Assembly (NCBI GenBank): GCA_020429465.1
Contig: JAGQLH010000007.1
Coordinates: 1 to 23,781, forward strand
Source of the DNA: Candidatus Dojkabacteria bacterium
GTDB taxonomy: Bacteria; Patescibacteriota; Dojkabacteria; B142; WJKM01
Reading direction: 5' to 3'
DNA: 23,781 nucleotides
The notes under the pieces were generated by a model. That model worked only from the letters and a program-made list of their open reading frames with translations. It was not told the origin of the DNA and did not search any database. Position numbers and translations under genes: made by a program. Shown here piece by piece: positions 1-7,508 of the stretch (position 1 is the first letter of the stretch; every line of letters starts with the position of its first letter).

Positions 1-2
1 GA

Positions 3-416
3 TCTTGCCAAGATGATTTAGTATGGGCAGACCACATCGTATTTATATACCCAATCTGGTGGGGATCATACCCAGCACTCCTAAAGGGGTACTTAGACAC
101 TGTATTTATGTCACGATTTGCCTATAAGTATAAGAAATTCTGGCCGATTGATATACCAAAGGGGTTGCTAAAAGGAAAGAGTGCCCGAATTATTCAAACA
201 TCTGGAGGACCAAATATTTTAGCCTGGCCATTATTTGGGTCTCTATTTGGAACTGTGTATCCAGGAGAACGTGCGCTAAGAGACGGTACACTGAGGTTTT
301 GTGGTATATTCAATGTAAAAATATCACGCTTGGATAATCTCCAGAACAATGCTTCTCAAAAACGGATTCAAAAATTCTTACGTAAAGTATACCGTCTGGG
401 AAGTAAGCATAAATAA
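3..416 (+). CDS. Flavodoxin-fold NAD(P)H:quinone oxidoreductase family protein, C-terminal part
   Basis: The reading frame is open from the left window edge (frame 3), so the N-terminus is missing; the visible part is 137 codons. The segment DDLVWADHIVFIYPIWWGSY followed by PALLKGYLDTVF and FAYKY is the hallmark of the Flavodoxin_2 family (MdaB/KefF/NQO1-like): a strand ending in P-x-W-W that contacts FMN or FAD, then the LKG-x-x-D-x-V-F helix. The next strand, ARIIQTSGGP, carries the second flavin-contacting loop. Such enzymes are cytosolic and reduce quinones or azo compounds by two-electron transfer from NAD(P)H. A methionine at 108 lies inside the conserved core and is not the start. The membrane protein gene downstream begins 20 bp after the stop. 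The family call is good; the substrate is unknown. Confidence 0.75.
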   Translation, partial: SCQDDLVWADHIVFIYPIWWGSYPALLKGYLDTVFMSRFAYKYKKFWPIDIPKGLLKGKSARIIQTSGGPNILAWPLFGSLFGTVYPGERALRDGTLRFCGIFNVKISRLDNLQNNASQKRIQKFLRKVYRLGSKHK

Positions 417-436
417 TATTTATTATCACTACAATT

Positions 437-1219
437 ATGTTTCTTGGAATTAATTTATCAGACGCTATCAATAATTTTTGGGAGAGAGCTGATAAACTGC
501 AACAAATAGTTGTGTGGCTTACCTATAGTATCCTCATGGGGTTAGGAACAATCATTGCACTTCTTATAATAATAGCAGGTGGTGATGAACAAGGTGCGTT
601 ATACATAATACTTGTGGGGAGCAGTATTCTTGGATTAGTTATTGCTACCATGATTCCTATGCTCTATATAAATGGAGAATACCTCGTAGAATATGCAAAA
701 ATTAAACAGAGGAACCTAAAAGATACTTCTGCAAAAGGCAAGCTAATTCTTGGGGGGAAATATTTAGTAGTAAATTTCGTGTACGCTGCACCTGTAATTA
801 TTTCTACATTCGTATATATGCTTGTAACAGTAGTAGGAATTATTATCTCTGAATCAGCTAATGAAGTTATCGGGGTTTTACTTATATTCATTGCAACTAT
901 TCCACTTATGATTATTTCTTTTGGTTATGGACTTTTTATGTGGCTGATATTCCCCCTACAAAGTGAAGTAATAACAAAGTATGGTTTTAAGAAAGCACTT
1001 GACCTACGGTATATGTACGGTCTTTTACAAAAGCACCGGAGAAAATGTCTTACTATTGCAGTAGTATTATTCATTATAAACATTGGCTTTCAGTTTGTAG
1101 CACAAGTAGCAGCATACACAATTATTCTAATACCTTTGATTTATGTATTCGCATTCATCTATGGCATGTATATTATGCCTCATATAGTGTCACAGGCTAC
1201 AAAAGATATTTCTGTTTAA
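437..1219 (+). CDS. Polytopic membrane protein, about six TM segments (possibly DUF4013-like)
   Basis: This 260-aa protein is very hydrophobic. Likely membrane segments lie near residues 25-48, 55-78, 108-137, 142-170, 200-222 and 226-248. The loops are short and positively charged: KIKQR near 90 and KHRRK near 198, both probably cytosolic. The pattern of paired long helices with a G-rich turn, and a short soluble N-terminus rich in aromatic and acidic residues, resembles DUF4013-type proteins of unknown function, but I cannot confirm the family. There is no signal peptide and no catalytic motif. It begins 20 bp after the oxidoreductase and ends 22 bp before the RNase D-like gene, so the three are probably one transcription unit. 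No Shine-Dalgarno is visible before the ATG. Confidence 0.7.
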   Translation: MFLGINLSDAINNFWERADKLQQIVVWLTYSILMGLGTIIALLIIIAGGDEQGALYIILVGSSILGLVIATMIPMLYINGEYLVEYAKIKQRNLKDTSAKGKLILGGKYLVVNFVYAAPVIISTFVYMLVTVVGIIISESANEVIGVLLIFIATIPLMIISFGYGLFMWLIFPLQSEVITKYGFKKALDLRYMYGLLQKHRRKCLTIAVVLFIINIGFQFVAQVAAYTIILIPLIYVFAFIYGMYIMPHIVSQATKDISV

Positions 1220-1241
1220 ATTCTTACTATTCTCAACTACT

Positions 1242-1934
1242 ATGCGTAAAACATTTAAAGTAAAAAATCCCTATCGATTAGACCAAGATATTCAACAGGA
1301 CGTTCATATTGGGACAGATCTAACACTTGATTACTCAAATTCTCCCTGGGTTGCTTTGGATACTGAGTATTTATCTTTCAATCCACTCCAAGACCAACTC
1401 TGCGTTATCCAAATATGTTCAAAAGAATCAGAAGAGTCGGACAGCCTGCGTGTAGAAATACTGTATGTTTTTGATAATCCAGAAACACCAAATCTAAACG
1501 CAGTACTCGAAAATGAATCTATAGAAAAAATTTTCCACGTATATACCGCAGATATGCATAGAATTGAATTAGATAGAGACGTGACTATTAATGGTGCTGT
1601 TTTCGATACTAAAGTAGCTGCACGTATTGCATGGACAAACACGAGAGATCATGGGATGAAATCCCTCATTAGGATGTTTGTAGATCCAAATTTTGATCAA
1701 AAGGATACCGAAAAGGGACTAGGTGATTGGGAAGTAGGTCCTGAACAATGGACCAATGAACAAGTCTATTACATGATGCAAGATGTACTTTATCTCGATG
1801 CACTTCGTCATCGCATACTTGAAATGGCAGAGCGAAGAGGTTCAGAAGTTCTCATTCATCAAACTATGGAAATACTTCCAAGAATTTCTGATCTCTACAA
1901 ATTTGGATTCTCAGAAAGTATCTTAGGGTATTAA
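1242..1934 (+). CDS. rnd: RNase D-type DEDDy 3'-5' exonuclease
   Basis: This 230-aa protein consists of a single DEDD exonuclease domain. Exo I is LDTEYLSF (near residue 40, catalytic D and E), followed by the strand QLCVIQICS typical of RNase D. Exo II is the HVYTADMHRIEL region (near 100-110, third Asp). Exo III is YYMMQDVLYL (near 176-185), with the Y-x3-D spacing of the DEDDy subgroup. The FDTKVAARIA and DHGMKSLIRMF segments also match RNase D. Family members trim the 3' ends of tRNA precursors and other structured RNAs. E. coli RNase D has C-terminal HRDC domains; here the protein stops after the nuclease domain plus about 30 residues, so it is a minimal form. The gene-symbol assignment is by domain only. 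Confidence 0.85.
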   Translation: MRKTFKVKNPYRLDQDIQQDVHIGTDLTLDYSNSPWVALDTEYLSFNPLQDQLCVIQICSKESEESDSLRVEILYVFDNPETPNLNAVLENESIEKIFHVYTADMHRIELDRDVTINGAVFDTKVAARIAWTNTRDHGMKSLIRMFVDPNFDQKDTEKGLGDWEVGPEQWTNEQVYYMMQDVLYLDALRHRILEMAERRGSEVLIHQTMEILPRISDLYKFGFSESILGY

Positions 1935-1951
1935 AAACTACCGCCACAAGT

Positions 1952-1986
1952 TCAGCCTGTCTACTAGAGCCAGATGGGCAGGCTGA
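1952..1986. repeat. Intergenic hairpin after the RNase D gene
   Basis: Bases 1952-1963 pair with 1975-1986 to give a 12-bp stem (core TCAGCCTG/CAGGCTGA, three G-U pairs) around an 11-nt loop. No U-run follows on the plus strand. On the minus strand a TTTTT run appears about 14 nt beyond the stem. It could act as a weak terminator or 3'-end stabiliser between two convergent genes, or be a dispersed palindromic element. Confidence 0.4.
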
Positions 1987-2060
1987 CATAAACTCCAGCA
2001 GGATCCATGTAAGATATTCCAATTCAAAGAATAATTGGTCAATAAAAAGCCTCAGAGGAT

Positions 2061-2663
2061 TTATCTACTATTCGTCTCACGAAGTAATAGTAATGCTATG
2101 AAACCACCAATTAGTGTGGTAATAGCGCCAAGTGTAAATAGCAAATCAAAACTTGCATATTTTGTCATTACGTATCCACCAAGTGCTGTTAAAAGGGCAA
2201 TTATAATATTGTTAAGCATGTCGTAAATTCCATACTCAATAGCTTCGTGGTCTTTATCAACAAAACGTGCGAATATTTTCCTCCATGCGGGGATATTACA
2301 TGCCATTCCTAGTCCAAACAGTGCTTGCACTAGGACGAGTGTAGCCCCAGAATTTACAAATGTAAATCCAAATAATGCTATTGACCCTAGAAATGAGCCA
2401 AAGAAGACGGCAAATGATTCATCAAAGAACCCCTTATTTCTATCAAGAGATAGGGCTATAGGTACTTGGAACAAGGAACGAGAGATCATATATGTGGAAA
2501 AACCAAGAGCTATTAGTTGGAGTGAATTATCACCAAGAATCTGATTAAGGTACACTGCTACCACCGCTTGAATCATGTAATACCCTCCCCACAAAAATCC
2601 ATCTGAGAATGTTAGGATTCTAATAACCCTATTAAATCGGAGTTCTGAAAAAATTGATTTCAT
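2061..2663 (-). CDS. Half-size MFS-like transporter (six TM helices)
   Basis: Starting at the ATG at 2663 this gives 200 aa; an upstream in-frame start at 2708 would add a polar 15-residue tail with no support. Six hydrophobic helices are evident. The loop after the second carries DRNKG, a degenerate MFS motif A, and the fourth contains LFGLGMACNIPAW, like the G-rich fourth helix of the MFS N-terminal half. Typical MFS proteins have 12 helices and about 400 aa, so this is either a true half transporter that would have to dimerise or a truncated gene; no second half is seen nearby. The gene is divergent from the M20 peptidase cluster, sharing an 87-bp intergenic region, so it may import or export a peptide or amino acid handled by those enzymes (inference). 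Confidence 0.65.
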   Translation of the reverse strand: MKSIFSELRFNRVIRILTFSDGFLWGGYYMIQAVVAVYLNQILGDNSLQLIALGFSTYMISRSLFQVPIALSLDRNKGFFDESFAVFFGSFLGSIALFGFTFVNSGATLVLVQALFGLGMACNIPAWRKIFARFVDKDHEAIEYGIYDMLNNIIIALLTALGGYVMTKYASFDLLFTLGAITTLIGGFIALLLLRETNSR

Positions 2664-2685
2664 TACGTAGTGGCAGTCAATATGT

Positions 2686-2697
2686 ATGTAATTACAT
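2686..2697. promoter_or_regulatory. 12-bp perfect palindrome, candidate operator
   Basis: ATGTAATTACAT is a perfect palindrome between the divergent transporter and peptidase genes. Its last base is the first base of the -35 box of the peptidase promoter. The position suits repressor control of both directions. No cognate regulator gene is adjacent, so this is a sequence observation only. Confidence 0.3.
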
Positions 2698-2725
2698 TGC
2701 AACACCAATACAATACCAATATAAT
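2697..2725 (+). promoter_or_regulatory. Sigma-70-type promoter for the M20 peptidase cluster
   Basis: TTGCAA at 2697-2702 and a perfect TATAAT at 2720-2725 are separated by exactly 17 bp. The predicted transcription start near 2732 leaves a leader of about 19 nt before the ATG at 2751. The spacer contains two direct copies of ACCAATA (2704-2710 and 2715-2721) with an 11-bp period, about one helical turn. Confidence 0.7.
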
Positions 2726-2750
2726 GGCGTAATTGTAAATCACCATCTTT

Positions 2751-3887
2751 ATGAAACGTCTTGAATTATTAGAAGAATTAGTTCGCCAGAATTCCTATAC
2801 TCGCAATAAACTAGGTGTTAATAAACTAGGGGAAATCATTAAGAATGAATTAGATTTTATGCAGTGTGATACATACACGCACCCGGAACGGGGTGATCTT
2901 ATTGTTTTCAATTCACAGGAAACAAACACATCATACCCCAAAATTGTTCTGTCTGGTCATCTCGATACTGTTCACTCTGAGGAGAGTGAAATGTACTACA
3001 AAGTTGAGGGAGATAAAATATGGGGACAGGGAATCCATGATATGAAAGCAGGATTATTTGTAATCATAAATGTATTAAAGATGCTCTATAAAAATGGGGC
3101 ACTTATAAATGTCTCATGTATTTTTACCCCGGACGAAGAACTTCAAAGCGTTGCCTATAGAGAGCAGTTAGATAAACTATTTACAATGCACGATATCGGA
3201 CTTGTCTATGAACCTACCATGCAAATTAGCGGTACCACAAGTTTTTCAGAGGATGTACGTTCTATTGTGGTTGCAAGAAAAGGACAGGGTAGATATAGAT
3301 TTAGAGTAACTGGACCAGGAGGACATTCTGGTGTTATCACACAACGAAACGCTAGAAGTAATGCCATCGAAGAAGCTGCTCATACAATAGTTGATTTAGA
3401 AAAACTATCTGACTATGACAAGGGTACTACTGTTAATGTAGGACATATTACTGGTGGGACTTCATTTAACGTAATCGCTGAAGAATGCATATTTGAAGGT
3501 GATTATAGAGTAGTTACCAAAGAAGAACATGAACGTCTTCAGAAGGAGATTTACAATATGACCCATATAAAGCGAATTGATGGGGTTAAAAAAGAATTCT
3601 CATTTCTAACGTTAAAACCACCAATGGAAGAACAAGGGGCTAGTGATCACAAAGCAATACTTCACACAGTAGCAAATGAGATGAATATTACACTTCATGA
3701 GGAACATAGAGGTGGAGCTTCAGATGCTAATGAAATGGCATACAGTGGGCTCACGGTCTTTGATGGAATGGGTGTCCAAGGAGAAGGTGAACATACACAG
3801 CAGGAGTTTGTATATATCGACTCAATAGACCAAAGTATTGATTTTTCGTATAATACCATCACTAAGTTGCAAAAAACACATGAATAA
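2751..3887 (+). CDS. M20 family metallopeptidase, paralogue 1 (carboxypeptidase G2-like)
   Basis: This 378-aa dizinc hydrolase is of normal M20 length. The metal and catalytic residues are all visible: H70 and D72 in SGHLDTVH, bridging D97 in HDMKAG, the general base and zinc ligand E129-E130 in PDEE, E154 in VYEP and H348 in GEGEHTQQEF. The dimerisation (lid) domain carries GPGGHSG near residues 188-194. The opening motif NSYTRNKLGV resembles the carboxypeptidase G2 subgroup rather than the LysK/ArgE opening. No signal peptide is present, so it is cytosolic. It is the first of four tandem paralogues and has a strong promoter upstream. The family removes C-terminal residues or N-acyl groups; the substrate here is not determined. 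Given the LysW operon downstream, a LysK-like role (releasing product from LysW) is possible but unproven. Confidence 0.88.
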   Translation: MKRLELLEELVRQNSYTRNKLGVNKLGEIIKNELDFMQCDTYTHPERGDLIVFNSQETNTSYPKIVLSGHLDTVHSEESEMYYKVEGDKIWGQGIHDMKAGLFVIINVLKMLYKNGALINVSCIFTPDEELQSVAYREQLDKLFTMHDIGLVYEPTMQISGTTSFSEDVRSIVVARKGQGRYRFRVTGPGGHSGVITQRNARSNAIEEAAHTIVDLEKLSDYDKGTTVNVGHITGGTSFNVIAEECIFEGDYRVVTKEEHERLQKEIYNMTHIKRIDGVKKEFSFLTLKPPMEEQGASDHKAILHTVANEMNITLHEEHRGGASDANEMAYSGLTVFDGMGVQGEGEHTQQEFVYIDSIDQSIDFSYNTITKLQKTHE

Positions 3888-5010
3888 TCTTGATTTACTT
3901 ATACAATTAGTTGAGCAAAACTCCCACAGTTACAGCAAAGCTGGTGTAGATGCAGTGGGCGCTATAGTAGAATCTGAACTTCCATTCATGAAAACAACTC
4001 GTTACCGACACGAGAGCATGGGTGATCTTCTTGTTTTTACATCAGAAGAGCAGGTTGAAGGTGAAGATAAAATAATTCTTTCTGGACACTCAGATACTGT
4101 ATTTCCACCTGATACCGAATTCAAAGTAATACAGAAAGGTGATAAATTACACGGTCCAGGAACACAAGATATGAAAGCTGGACTCGTTACTATTATCCGT
4201 GTCTTACAAAAACTCCACAAAGAAGGCAAATTAAAGAATATAACATTCACGCTTATTCCAGACGAAGAGGCCGGAACAAAAGCTCACTTAGATGTTTTAC
4301 TCAATGAAGTATATCCTCAATTTGAAATTGGCTTAGTTTTTGAAAGTTCTACTGAATATAATGATAATGGTGCCTTTCTACCAATGAAACGAACACTCGT
4401 GACTGAAAGAAAAGGAGGGGGACTTGCATTCTTCGACGTGACTTCCAAAGGAGGTCATGCGGGAGTTTTAACTCAAAGGAAAGATAGAATAAGCTCAGTA
4501 GAAGAGGCTTGTTATATAGCACTCGAGTTAGAGAAACTAGCAAACTATGATGAAGGAACAACTCTCAATCCAGGTAAAATATGTGGTGGGATAGCTGGAA
4601 ATGTAATAGCATACGAATGTAAACTTGAAGCAGACTATAGAGTGGTTACAGTTGAAGAGGAACAAAGAATTGTGAATGCATTAAATACCATAGCAGAAAC
4701 CCCGTATAGAGATGGGACATCTACTAAATTAACCCTTAAATTCAATAGACCGCCTATGGTTCCTACAAAACGGACACCAGAACTTGTGGAATTAGCTCAG
4801 AATGTAGCAAATGCACTAAATATGGAAATTGTAACTGAAAAGCGAGGTGGATTCTCTGATGGAAATGATATCAGCAGTAAGGGAGTGACCGTTTTGGATG
4901 GGTTTGGTCCGCATGGAAATGGAGAACATAGCTTAGATGAATTTGTATATCTTAGTGCGATACAACCTTCTATCGATTATTCGTACGAATTCCTAACCAC
5001 ATTACTTTAA
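3880..5010 (+). CDS. M20 family metallopeptidase, paralogue 2
   Basis: I chose the ATG at 3880 (376 aa); the longer frame from 3838 would run deep into the previous gene. The start overlaps the end of paralogue 1 by 8 bp, indicating translational coupling. The alignment with paralogue 1 is almost gap-free: H70 and D72 in SGHSDTVF, D97 in QDMKAG, E129-E130 in PDEE, E155 in VFES and the final His in GNGEHSLDEF. The N-terminal NSHSYSKAGV motif is shared with the other copies. All catalytic residues are retained, so it should be active. Differences around the substrate pocket (for example the insertion YNDNGAFLPMK after the VFES strand) suggest another substrate range. It is cytosolic. Confidence 0.88.
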   Translation: MNNLDLLIQLVEQNSHSYSKAGVDAVGAIVESELPFMKTTRYRHESMGDLLVFTSEEQVEGEDKIILSGHSDTVFPPDTEFKVIQKGDKLHGPGTQDMKAGLVTIIRVLQKLHKEGKLKNITFTLIPDEEAGTKAHLDVLLNEVYPQFEIGLVFESSTEYNDNGAFLPMKRTLVTERKGGGLAFFDVTSKGGHAGVLTQRKDRISSVEEACYIALELEKLANYDEGTTLNPGKICGGIAGNVIAYECKLEADYRVVTVEEEQRIVNALNTIAETPYRDGTSTKLTLKFNRPPMVPTKRTPELVELAQNVANALNMEIVTEKRGGFSDGNDISSKGVTVLDGFGPHGNGEHSLDEFVYLSAIQPSIDYSYEFLTTLL

Positions 5011-5014
5011 CTAC

Positions 5015-5022
5015 GAGAGGAG
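5015..5022 (+). promoter_or_regulatory. Strong Shine-Dalgarno for M20 paralogue 3
   Basis: GAGAGGAG lies 5 nt before the ATG at 5028. It is one of the few clear ribosome binding sites in a window where most genes lack one, and it fixes the start of this paralogue. Confidence 0.75.
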
Positions 5023-5027
5023 TCCTT

Positions 5028-6167
5028 ATGTCAGATGAAACAAAAAAACTACTTGATGAACTCAAATCCCTCGTAGTTATTAATAGCCATACATACAATA
5101 AATCTGGTGTAGATGAAGTTGGAGTGTTAGTTCAAGACCTCCTATCTGATATACCGCTAGAATGGGAAGTAACAGAATCGAGTATACGAGGAAATTACCT
5201 ATGCGCAAAATCAAAAGAATGGGATTCGACAAAACCAACCATCTTACTTAATGGACACATGGACACAGTGTTTGAAAAGAATTGGGATTGGTATGAACAA
5301 GGAGAAAAATTCTACGGTCCTGGAAGTCTTGATATGAAAGCAGGGGTAATAGCAATGATAGAAGTTGTTCGAAGAATGCATTCAGAAGGGAACTTAAAAA
5401 ATGTATTGATTCTTTTTACTCCAGATGAGGAGGATGGAATGCATCACATTGCGAAGCAAAAAGAGTACTATGCCCAAGCAGATTATGCTTTTATCTTTGA
5501 AGAAGGAACACGAGATCAATCAGCACCATCAGCAAAAGATCGAGTAATAGTTGTAGAGCGAAAGGCGCTTAGTTTTTTTACAATCGAGCTAAGTGGACCA
5601 GGCGGACACAACGCTATAATGAAAAAACCTGAACAGCGCCATAGTGCATTACTTGAAATGTCACGAATTATCCAGGAATTACATGCATTATCTGACTATG
5701 AACTAGGAACATTGATAAACGTAGGAACTATAGAAAGTGGAATTTCACCTAATGCAATCCCTCAAAAAGCAAAAATTCGTGTTGATATACGATATGGAAA
5801 TAGAGATGAAGTTGAACGTATAAAAATAGCACTAGCGGATATTCTTGAGCCTAAGGATAGTGCTTTGGAGATGCATTATGAAGAAACTCTATTCTATCCA
5901 AGTTTTGATTATACAGAAAAGATAGGCCAATTTGCTGAAGAGGTGATAAGCATCGCAAATAAACTTGGACTTTCAATGGAAAAACAATTCAGAGTATCAG
6001 GAAGCGAAGCCAACTGGATTTCGTATTACAACCCAGGTTGTATCGTTCTTGATGGATTTGGAGTAATTGGATCAGGGGATCATTCGGATAGAGAGTTCTT
6101 CTTTATCGAAAGTCTTGAAGATTCAGTCCAACTTGGAAAGACAGTAATTGAAAAAATTTTATTATAA
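5028..6167 (+). CDS. M20 family metallopeptidase, paralogue 3
   Basis: This 379-aa M20 enzyme has every metal and catalytic residue: H77 and D79 in NGHMDTVF, the bridging Asp in LDMKAG, the E-E pair in PDEE, the Glu in FEEG and the late His in GSGDHSDREF. The opening NSHTYNKSGV matches the family signature of this cluster. The lid domain has GPGGHNA where the others have GGHSG or GGHAG, and the pocket loop SGSEANWIS replaces the RGG-x-SD stretch of the sister copies, so this is the most diverged in the region that usually contacts substrate. It starts 17 bp after paralogue 2 with a strong ribosome binding site, so it may be translated at a higher level. Cytosolic; substrate unknown. Confidence 0.88.
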   Translation: MSDETKKLLDELKSLVVINSHTYNKSGVDEVGVLVQDLLSDIPLEWEVTESSIRGNYLCAKSKEWDSTKPTILLNGHMDTVFEKNWDWYEQGEKFYGPGSLDMKAGVIAMIEVVRRMHSEGNLKNVLILFTPDEEDGMHHIAKQKEYYAQADYAFIFEEGTRDQSAPSAKDRVIVVERKALSFFTIELSGPGGHNAIMKKPEQRHSALLEMSRIIQELHALSDYELGTLINVGTIESGISPNAIPQKAKIRVDIRYGNRDEVERIKIALADILEPKDSALEMHYEETLFYPSFDYTEKIGQFAEEVISIANKLGLSMEKQFRVSGSEANWISYYNPGCIVLDGFGVIGSGDHSDREFFFIESLEDSVQLGKTVIEKILL

Positions 6168-6220
6168 CCCATCCTCCAAAGGATCTCTTCCCCTTACACT
6201 AAGGGGGACTGGGTGGGGTT
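6166..6220 (+). repeat. GC-rich intergenic hairpin between M20 paralogues 3 and 4
   Basis: The 67-bp gap contains CCCCTT (6190-6195), a 5-nt loop and AAGGGG (6201-6206), enclosed by an imperfect outer stem (AACCC at 6166-6170 with GGGTT at 6216-6220). No U-run follows, so it is not a classical terminator. It may attenuate or process the transcript between the two genes, or be a dispersed palindromic element: its C+G richness stands out from the flanking DNA. Confidence 0.45.
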
Positions 6221-6234
6221 ACTCACATTAATAA

Positions 6235-7389
6235 ATGCAAAACCTAAACACACTCTTACAATTAATAAAGATTAACTCCTATACTACGAATCGTGAAGGA
6301 GTCAATGAAAAGCAAGATTTCATTCAGGAATTACTCAAAGATCTTCCCGTATCCTTCCAAAGGATTTCAGATGATACGTATGGAGACTTTATGGTAGTTC
6401 GTTCAGATAAGATTGATTCGAACAAGCCTGTGATAGCTATGGTATTTCATATAGACACAGTACATAAACTTGAATCAGAAATAGAAACATATATAGACGA
6501 TGGGAAATTATATGGTCCTGGGTCGATGGATATGCAAGGAAGTATATTTGTTGGTATCGAAGTAGTTGAAAAATTACATATTGAGGGTAAATTGCAGAAT
6601 ATTGTAATGGTATTTAACTCTTGCGAAGAGAAAGGATCACCAGAGTTTCAAAGCACTGTCAGAGATATAGCAAACGAGGTAACACATGTGATGGTATATG
6701 AATCAGCCGAAAGTAGTAACCAATACAAAGCCGGATCTAAAGAGTTTTTACATACCTTTGTACTTGCTACTGGGAGAAAAGGGATATTTCAACAAGTTAT
6801 AGAAACAGAAGGACCAGGTGGACACTCTGGAATGCTTTCTAAAAAGGAAGATCGGAAAAATGCAATTGCTCAAGCCGCACATATGATGGTAGATATAGAT
6901 GCACTTGCTAACTATGATAAACAAACAACAGTAAATTTGGCATATGTAAATGGAGGAAGAGAAAATACAGTAATTAGTGAGGATTGTAGATTCGTATTCG
7001 ATGTTCGTTATAAGTTTGAAGATGAACGACAAAGAGTAAAAAATGCGGTGAGTGAAATACTAAACAACGAATTTGTAGCAGGAGTGAAAACAAAAGATCT
7101 AGGATATAACTATGATCTCCCTAGTTGGCAACCAAATGAGAATACTTCTAAATTCTTTAGTGATGTTGTTTCAGTTGGAACTGGTATAAATATTAAGATT
7201 GAGGGTGCAGAGCGTGGAGGTTGGTCAGATGGATGTAATTTTTATTTCTACAACAATGACCTATTTGTACTCGATGGTTTTGGTCCCAAAGGAGAAGGCG
7301 AGCATACTGTAGGAGAATTCCTCTATATAGATACCATTGAACCTGCAATCAACCTGTCATACAATGTGATTAAGGAGTTATTGAAATAG
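6235..7389 (+). CDS. M20 family metallopeptidase, paralogue 4 (diverged active site surroundings)
   Basis: This 384-aa protein begins with the cluster signature NSYTTNREGV. Metal ligands are retained: H72 and D74 in VFHIDTVH, D99 in MDMQG, E131-E132 and the late His in GEGEHTVGEF. Several neighbours that are conserved in the other three copies have changed: G before H72 is F, the DMKAG motif reads DMQGS, and the Asp before the catalytic pair is C130. The lid motif GPGGHSG is intact. It probably still binds two zincs, but the rate or substrate should differ. It is separated from paralogue 3 by a GC-rich hairpin and has no clear ribosome binding site. Cytosolic; the substrate is unknown. Confidence 0.85.
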   Translation: MQNLNTLLQLIKINSYTTNREGVNEKQDFIQELLKDLPVSFQRISDDTYGDFMVVRSDKIDSNKPVIAMVFHIDTVHKLESEIETYIDDGKLYGPGSMDMQGSIFVGIEVVEKLHIEGKLQNIVMVFNSCEEKGSPEFQSTVRDIANEVTHVMVYESAESSNQYKAGSKEFLHTFVLATGRKGIFQQVIETEGPGGHSGMLSKKEDRKNAIAQAAHMMVDIDALANYDKQTTVNLAYVNGGRENTVISEDCRFVFDVRYKFEDERQRVKNAVSEILNNEFVAGVKTKDLGYNYDLPSWQPNENTSKFFSDVVSVGTGINIKIEGAERGGWSDGCNFYFYNNDLFVLDGFGPKGEGEHTVGEFLYIDTIEPAINLSYNVIKELLK

Positions 7390-7398
7390 GTATTATTT

Positions 7399-7419
7399 GT
7401 CATTCCGGACTTTGATCCC
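7399..7419. repeat. Remnant of a dispersed GTCATTCCGGACTT-type repeat
   Basis: The stretch begins GTCATTCCGGACTTTGATCC, like one arm of palindromic intergenic repeats that I recall as common in many bacterial genomes (GTCATTCCGGA...TCCGGAATC). Only one arm is present, so it looks decayed or truncated. It lies just after the M20 cluster. Confidence 0.35.
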
Positions 7420-7472
7420 TGTCTGCCAGCAAAGGCACGAAGTACCTTCATATCTTTTAGCCCTGATGATAC

Positions 7473-7502
7473 TTGCATCAACCCCAAAAAACATACTATA
7501 AT
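7473..7502 (+). promoter_or_regulatory. Sigma-70-type promoter inside the 431-bp gap
   Basis: TTGCAT (7473-7478) and a perfect TATAAT (7497-7502) have an 18-bp spacer. The predicted start, near 7509, is far (about 310 nt) from the next long gene but 110 nt before an intrinsic terminator, so it would drive a short transcript. Confidence 0.5.
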
Positions 7503-7508
7503 CCTTCA

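Noticed and set aside
108..416. Start of the first gene at the ATG at 108
   Set aside because: The same frame is open to the left edge and residues before 108 carry the conserved flavin-binding region of the family, so the gene is partial.
2664..2708. N-terminal extension of the MFS-like gene to 2708
   Set aside because: It is polar, unlike the family, and would cover the palindrome and part of the divergent promoter.
3838..3879. N-terminal extension of the second M20 peptidase
   Set aside because: The extra residues lie within the first peptidase gene in another frame, and the homologous N-terminus starts at 3880.
2751..7389. Naming one or all M20 genes lysK
   Set aside because: The N-terminal signature is closer to carboxypeptidase G2-type enzymes than to LysK, and the genes are 9 kb from the lys operon; the substrate cannot be read from sequence alone.
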